A stretch of DNA of 64,000 nt from Hermatobates lingyangjiaoensis (taxonomy: Eukaryota; Arthropoda; Insecta; Hemiptera; Hermatobatidae). The translations under genes and the position numbers were made by a program. This document shows positions 58,201 to 64,000 of the stretch, one piece after another. The notes under the pieces are model-generated. The model saw nothing but the letters and a program-made list of their open reading frames with translations, did no database searches and was not told the DNA's origin. Within the stretch, counting starts at the first letter, position 1, and each line of letters opens with the position of its first letter. The stretch is taken from positions 930,001 through 994,000 of the forward strand of contig JAPFBL010000003.1 in the NCBI GenBank assembly GCA_026182355.1, in the 5' to 3' direction.

Positions 58201-60268
58201 CGTTTCATTTTTTACGCTGTTGTAATTAAATTATTTATGACTTTAAGGTCAGCATATTTTTCTTAGGAAAAATGATTTTAAAATATTGATGTTCTTACTG
58301 ATGCAATTAAAATGATCTGAAATATTTAATTTGGTAACTAAAGTTCAGTTTAATTGCGTCGTTAATATACATATTGTCATCAACAGATAAAATCGTTTTT
58401 ATGAATCGCTATACGTTTGTTTGCTTTAAAGTACAAATTGAAACTTTCAGCATAACCTATTTGCGAAGATAGCTATCTACCGACAACTAAGTAGAGATTC
58501 TATGTTGGTACATATCGTACATACTCATTCTGCAGAGTGCCCAATAAATATCCTTAAAGATGTCCAACCTGCTCAGGACATATAATAAGATGGAAACATT
58601 TGTTTATATAAATACATTAGAATGAAATAATTACAATCATTTTTGATGATCTTTCTGACAACTACAAAATAATATTTTTTATACTGATCATGAACAATAT
58701 TTCTTTTACTGATAATAAATAACATTTTTATTAATTAAAAATGAGTAAATATGTAATTATTAATTAAACTAAATTAATTTGACAGTAAGTTTGACAGTTA
58801 TTTGTACTAAGGGTAATGTTATTAGTAAATGATCTCTAAATTATTCTATTTTCAAAGCAAATATTTTAATTAATACGGTTGCTTTTTTGACACTTTATGA
58901 CAAAAGTATACAGAAAAAACGCAGCTACTCAGAGAATTACGCATTAAATTTAGAATGAAATCATAGCAAAGGCTATAGTCAAGGTTACTATGAACACTTT
59001 CCAGCTATCCACCAACTCTAAAGCGCCACTTACCACTGCCTGCAGTCGGTCTACAACAGCAGTGCTCATAGGCCATCTAGGACCAGTTGACCTATGCCAG
59101 TACGTACGTATTAGTGCATCATCAGACACATACGTACTCTCGACTATTAACCTGGATATAAGGTTAACCGTAATTTAGAAAACCAAAATTACGAGTTTGT
59201 GAATACTCTCCGGCCTTCCACACTGCCTGTGTACGGAGTTAATTGCTTGTGAGACACCTACGGCCAGTTCAGAGTATTAGCTATTCGACGGATACAAAGA
59301 TTGAATTGCCAAGGTGTTTCGACAAACTCTGGGTAGTGGCGGTATTTTAACTAGGACTCTTGTGGCGATAGCCTGCCACGAGGATACTGCTTAGTCACAC
59401 TAGAATGCTTTTATTTTTGTGAAAACCACATATTAAAAAAAATAGGATACACAAATATCTTCGAATTCTTCTGAGGTAAATAAGGCGGTAGAAACGCTTC
59501 AAATTAGTGAAACAGATATTTCATCTGCAACAAGTTTATGTCTTGTTAGAGCTGCTAAGCACTCTGCAGTAGAAATGGAACAGGAACCACTTCTATTCTA
59601 TGAGAGATAAAACAAGAAAAGTTTTAACATATTAGAAAGACAGCATGATGGGACATCTATAAATTCTCCCTCACTGATTATAATAAATCTTTAGATAGGG
59701 CAAATCAGAACTTGGAAAGCTTTCTGTGAAAACGTAAACAGTCTTAATAAAGTCCACCGTTTTCAAGAAGTAATGGCCAAAGAATAACCCTACCATATAA
59801 GTACACTCGACAAAGGAGGTGGAAGCGTCACGGGCAGTGAGGAAAAGACAATAAAGTTGGTAATAGAAATACACTTTCTGGCTCCTCAATTTTCAGGAGA
59901 GATAAAAATCCATCATAACTTTCAAATAAATCTTTAAAATATAGATTAATTATAAATATTTTCACAATCAATTAATTAAATTGGAACAAGATGGAATAAT
60001 TTTAATTATATTGTAATGGGTTTTGACTTGACAAGAGCATTGTATTTAAAAATATAGAGGGCGTTTTCGACACGTCCTTTGAATCTATCAATTACCGCTT
60101 AGATAACGATGTATTAATCCAACAACTATTGAATGGATTACTACAATAATTACACAAAAAGTAACTATAGCATCTACCATAATTATATCATGACCTCAAT
60201 GAGTTGTCTTCAAGACAAAGTGAAAAAACAATATCGCTTTCATTATGGTCATTGGTTGTGAATAGGCT
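58201..60268. other. Unannotated stretch
   Basis: GC-richer block at 58990-59400 with a palindromic TACGTACGTA near 59100, of unknown nature. No gene recognised. Confidence 0.35.
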
Positions 60269-60455
60269 ATAGGATATCCTAAATAATCTGAATACGGCAC
60301 GAAGGATAAGTTCATGACCCTGTTATTATAACGAGAGAGAAGCATGATGCTAGGATTTAGGATTAGTTAGGATAGGATATCCTAAATAATCTGAATACGG
60401 CACGAAGGATACGTTCATGACCCTGTTATTATAACGAGAGAGAAGCATGATGCTA
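60269..60455 (+). repeat. 84-bp tandem duplication (offset 103 bp)
   Basis: 60269-60352 and 60372-60455 are identical except for one base (GATAAGTTC against GATACGTTC). It directly precedes the LINE remnant and so may be a duplication of the 5' truncation junction. Confidence 0.9.
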
Positions 60456-62035
60456 CTGCCTTTCAGCTTATGCAACATGCTCTCTAAAACATTGAAAATC
60501 GTGCAAAGAAAAGACTTTGATCTATCCAGTTTACCTCTTACAATGTTAAAAACCTTATCATCAAGAATTTTAAACCAGAAGTTTCAAAGGAGTATAAATA
60601 CCTTGGAGTCTACTTAGACAAAAGGCTAAATTGGAAATCTATGTAACAAAAAATATTGGCTAAGGCCAAAATTGTGCATTTCTCCTGCAGTAGATTCTTT
60701 GGTAGAACTTGAGGCCTCAACCTTAAATGTACATTTTGGCTCTACTATGCGGCTCTACTATGTGATCAGACGAATGGTTTCTTAGGCATAAGAGGCGAGG
60801 CATTCGATGCTTAATAAAAAAAAAAGGTATTAAAACTAACCCTATTGCAATTATTGCAAATTACAAAGACATGCATGCCAAAGGCACTAAGCACCTATCC
60901 TACATAGAGTATGGAAAATTTAATAAACCTCTTCCCACTCCTCCCTTTAGATATCATTATTAAAAAAGAGGATTTCGGTCGTTTACTCTATTTAATGTGA
61001 AGTGGAAATGCCTCTGTGGGAGATAGAATGCTCAAAAACCGATAGTAGTTTCGCCTGTATGTTACCAGAAACAATGCCTCACTATGAAAATTTTATAGAA
61101 GGCATTCAAGTGGTCATTAATATTGGTGTGAATTGGAAGACTCCTTTTGGGAAAGGGTATCTTGACTATTATACAGATAGATGAGAAATGAATAGTAAAA
61201 CTAGCTTAGGTATCAAAGGACCATATTGCAACATTTCTAGATCTCTAGGAGGAATTACTACTATATTTGAGGCTGAAATGCATGCGATTAAGTTTTATGT
61301 GGAGTGTATCAAATCAAATCAAGCAGCCCATCTATATTCAAGGCGTTTCAATCTGCTCCCTCTCTTTAAAACTACTAAGGGAATGTCTAATCTCTTTACA
61401 AAAGCTAACCTGTGAAAACAAGCTAACTCTCTTATCGGTGCCTGAACATATGGGGATAGAGGGAGCTGAAGCGGAGGACAGATTGGCAACGTTTGAAGCA
61501 ATGGATCAGGATCTTCTATGGCCCGGAACTCTTCTGGACATCAATCCCCAGTTCTCTTGAGCCTTCCTTAAGGGAGAAACAGATAGAAGAAGATTATCGG
61601 AACCAAGTCTAACTCATTCTAAAAATGTCTTCCCTATAGGACTTAAATTTGTAGAGCAAATGATAAATCTACACAGGAATGATTTAAAAGTGTATGAGGA
61701 ATACCTATCTGGACATAGTCCACTTAATACCAATTAGATTATCTAAGCTAAATTTATCATAAGAGGTAGAATATACAAATTCTGCCTGGAAGAGTGATAT
61801 CTCCCGCAGGTTTCTTTGAGTGTGAGGCAATCGTCTTTAAATGGTTAATGATTTTTGGTAAATCAGACTAACAACGAACAGAAGTAAGAGATACTTCTCC
61901 AAAGATATTAAGCTCATTAAACACCTTAAAATCTTAAGATGTTATATTAATGACGAAGGGTAGCACAAAGGACAATTTCACCGCAGTGTGCACGAGGCCG
62001 TAAGGACTCTGGGCTCAGATCAATAATAATAATAT
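60456..62035 (+). pseudogene. LINE remnant (Jockey/I-like group): RT tail, RNase H, 3' end
   Basis: A 5'-truncated non-LTR retrotransposon. Near 60580-60640 it encodes KEYKYLGVYLDKRLNWKS, the conserved thumb-proximal block of LINE reverse transcriptases, followed by KAKIVHFSCSRFFG in the next frame. An RNase H domain follows: YTD (about 61160, catalytic Asp), then after a stop SKT..GIKGPYC, IFEAEMHAIKF (catalytic Glu, about 61270), KSNQAA (expected SDSQAA; Asp replaced or lost), and LTLLSVPEHMGIEGAEAEDRLA (61420-61490; usual V-GH-G--GNE-AD-LA). YLSGHSPLNT near 61705 matches the post-RNase H block. Many stops and frameshifts. The 3' end is GGGCTCAGATC(AATAATAATA) at about 62010-62035, a simple-repeat tail. 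RNase H points to the I/Jockey/LOA side of LINEs. Confidence 0.85.
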
Positions 62036-63142
62036 ACATAGCGAGGAGTTAGTCATTCCACAAATATTATATTAAAAAGATTCAACTGATTACCTAAGAA
62101 AATGCATTTTCAAGTCTTATCAAATGAGTGAGAAAAAATATTATTTAAAGTTCACGCAAGAATTATATTAATAAAATAATTAAGGTACAATGAAAAGAAT
62201 TTATAATACACAAACTGTACGTAGTATTAAGAAAATGACTCCGTTATCCATGGATAGGTTAGAAGTATCATTGTTATTTATAAACCACTAAGTCATTTAG
62301 TAAATGGTATCAAATATTTCATGGTGAACACGAATGCTAAGAAACGAACAGCATCAATTAAATGAAATGAGCCAAAACTAACAACTACAAACATAATTCA
62401 TCTTTAGTTCAAGGACCATACTAACATTGCGGTATTATTTATTGTTTCAAACGTTTTTGCATAGTTATGAAATGAACATATTATTCACCCCATTTCATAG
62501 GCCAACGAAAACAATTATTAGAAATTGGGATAATATAAAATCTGGAATATATATTCCTCTAAAGACAATTTGAATGAATTGCCTATGAGCCCACTGATAA
62601 TTTTCTACAGAGACTGATGGTAAATTAAAATAATCTCAAAATTAAATTGATTGTCAATAATTGATAATATGTTTAAATATTGTAAAATTGAGTACAGCGC
62701 ACTTTAAAATGTTGCTATTGTTTTAAATACCTTTTTTTTAAGTAAAATAGTAAAGTGATCTTTTACTGATCACATATGCGTTTCAGTAAAATTAAGAAAT
62801 GAATATATTTGATTAAATGCACAAGAACACAAAGAGGAGGTAAAAAATATATACCAATTACTGTATTTGAATAATAAAAATCACCTTCTGTATGAGTTAT
62901 ATATTTCAAAACGAGGTGCCCAAAAAGCTAATGTGAGTCATGATTCAGATCCAATACCTACCCAAAATCATTATCTGCTACATACTATACTATAACTGAA
63001 AAATACTGCTTCTCCACTAACGAAAAGAGATACATAAAAGAGCTTCTTTTGAGGATACTAGTTGCTTAAATTTTCCTATAAGTAGACTACATACAGCAAC
63101 TGATTGCAAAACTGCTGCAAATCAAATATGTTGAAGTGTTTG
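62036..63142. other. Unannotated stretch
   Basis: Family B-like motif near 62688 (AAATTGAGTACAGCGCAC). AT-rich, no gene. Confidence 0.4.
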
Positions 63143-63360
63143 AAATTAGTTTAGAGGCGTCCCAAATACTTCACAATGTTTCATAATAGTTACGACAATC
63201 CAATCCTTTGATGCTTCATACCAGTCTAAAGAGTCCCAAACATTTTCCACTCTCTTAAATTAGTTTAATGCATCTCAGATACCATAAATTACTCCAAATT
63301 CGTTTCAAGGAGTCCCAAATTGATTGCAGTGTCTAAAATTAGTTTAGGTAGGTCCTATAA
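63143..63360 (+). repeat. Decayed tandem repeat, period about 38-40 bp
   Basis: AAATTAGTTTA or a variant starts units near 63144, 63257, 63297 and 63337, each followed by an AGGAGTCCCAAAT-like block (63161, 63230, 63307). Five or six diverged units. Confidence 0.6.
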
Positions 63361-64000
63361 AAAAAGAAAAAACTATTATGCGTTTATTTCTATTACTAAC
63401 AGTATCTATCATAATTCCGACATGGATTTTCCTTTATTACTGAATTTTAATTAAAGCTAAAAGAACTGAAAGTGTAAATGCACATCAGGTGGAGAAAAAT
63501 AAGCTCAAAGCTTATTCAAAAGTAATAAAAATCCTTTAGGACTGTTTGGTTAACATGTACTGAATTCCTCTTCACTTTGTGCAAATGTTGGTTTTATTAT
63601 TGATGACTGTAAATTAATAATAATCCTGTTATGAATTATCTTCGTTCTATAATTAACCAAATCCTCTTGAGTAAGGCAGTATTTTCTGTAAAGTGGTTCC
63701 TTCAATCAATAAACTTCCGGATCAGAATGGATTCTGGTTAGTTTGCTTTCTAATGATACTTGAAATCCCGGATTCATAGCTCACTCACTCTGATGTTAAA
63801 TTTTTCATGTGGGAGATTGACTAATTTTGTGTTGGAATGGGTGGTTTTTATGTTAATGGGCATCTATTTCAGTTGTGGAAGGGTATGGTTATGGGTTATT
63901 CATATTACAGGGCTTATTATATATCTAGGACCCCTAGTATTACTTCAGTTTATTAGATTAAGTAATACTTAATGTATTTCTCATGATACCTTACCGCCCA
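63361..64000. other. Unannotated right edge
   Basis: No gene recognised. The 70-codon frame at 63760-63972 has no known similarity. TTTTTCATGTGGGAGA (63802) also occurs at 50555, a possible shared repeat end. Confidence 0.4.

Overview
The window is a gene-poor, AT-rich stretch of an animal nuclear genome. It has no operons, ribosome-binding sites or long ORFs. The one host gene part I can defend is a single internal exon on the minus strand (29230-29376) that encodes the first half of a SoxE-type HMG box. It is cut at the intron position used by vertebrate Sox8/9/10 and leaves through a non-canonical GC splice donor. No other exon of this gene is visible, so the window is probably large-intron or flanking sequence around it. 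SoxE, splice signals, tRNA-derived SINEs, Penelope-like elements (PLEs), Helitron, LINE and Tigger-like remnants all indicate a bilaterian animal. The TE mix and the long (TA)n tracts would suit an arthropod, perhaps a crustacean, but this is a guess.

Most of the rest is mobile-element debris. 0-10 kb: a broken Helitron helicase runs off the left edge, followed by a tRNA-derived SINE, PLE termini and a GC-rich tandem leader-like repeat. 10-29 kb: PLE palindromes, copies of a dispersed repeat (family A), a decayed 57-bp tandem array, a hAT-like terminus and a short perfect hairpin. 29-33 kb: the SoxE exon and a 0.5-kb direct duplication. 33-35.4 kb: a dense PLE cluster with termini of four families, (TA)n tracts and a fragment of a PLE ORF that still carries the GIY-YIG endonuclease. 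43-45 kb: two large inverted repeats (269-bp arms; then 165-bp arms with one mismatch) and a third smaller palindrome. 46 kb: a 152-bp tandem repeat. 52-57 kb: further PLE palindromes, a second SINE and a Tigger/pogo-like MITE. 57-64 kb: decayed tandem arrays and a 5'-truncated LINE with RT tail, RNase H remnant and 3' end.

The most interesting pattern is that at least six PLE-terminus families with little overall sequence similarity share one small RNA architecture: CTGANGA, one extra nucleotide, a short stem II whose bases covary between families, GAAA, a 4-6 nt near-palindromic stem III ending in a UH cleavage position, and a downstream strand complementary to the bases just before CTGANGA. 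This is a hammerhead-ribozyme-like core. The motif usually occurs in head-to-head inverted pairs next to (TA)n. Mobile-element proteins here are all degenerate; I see no intact transposon gene.
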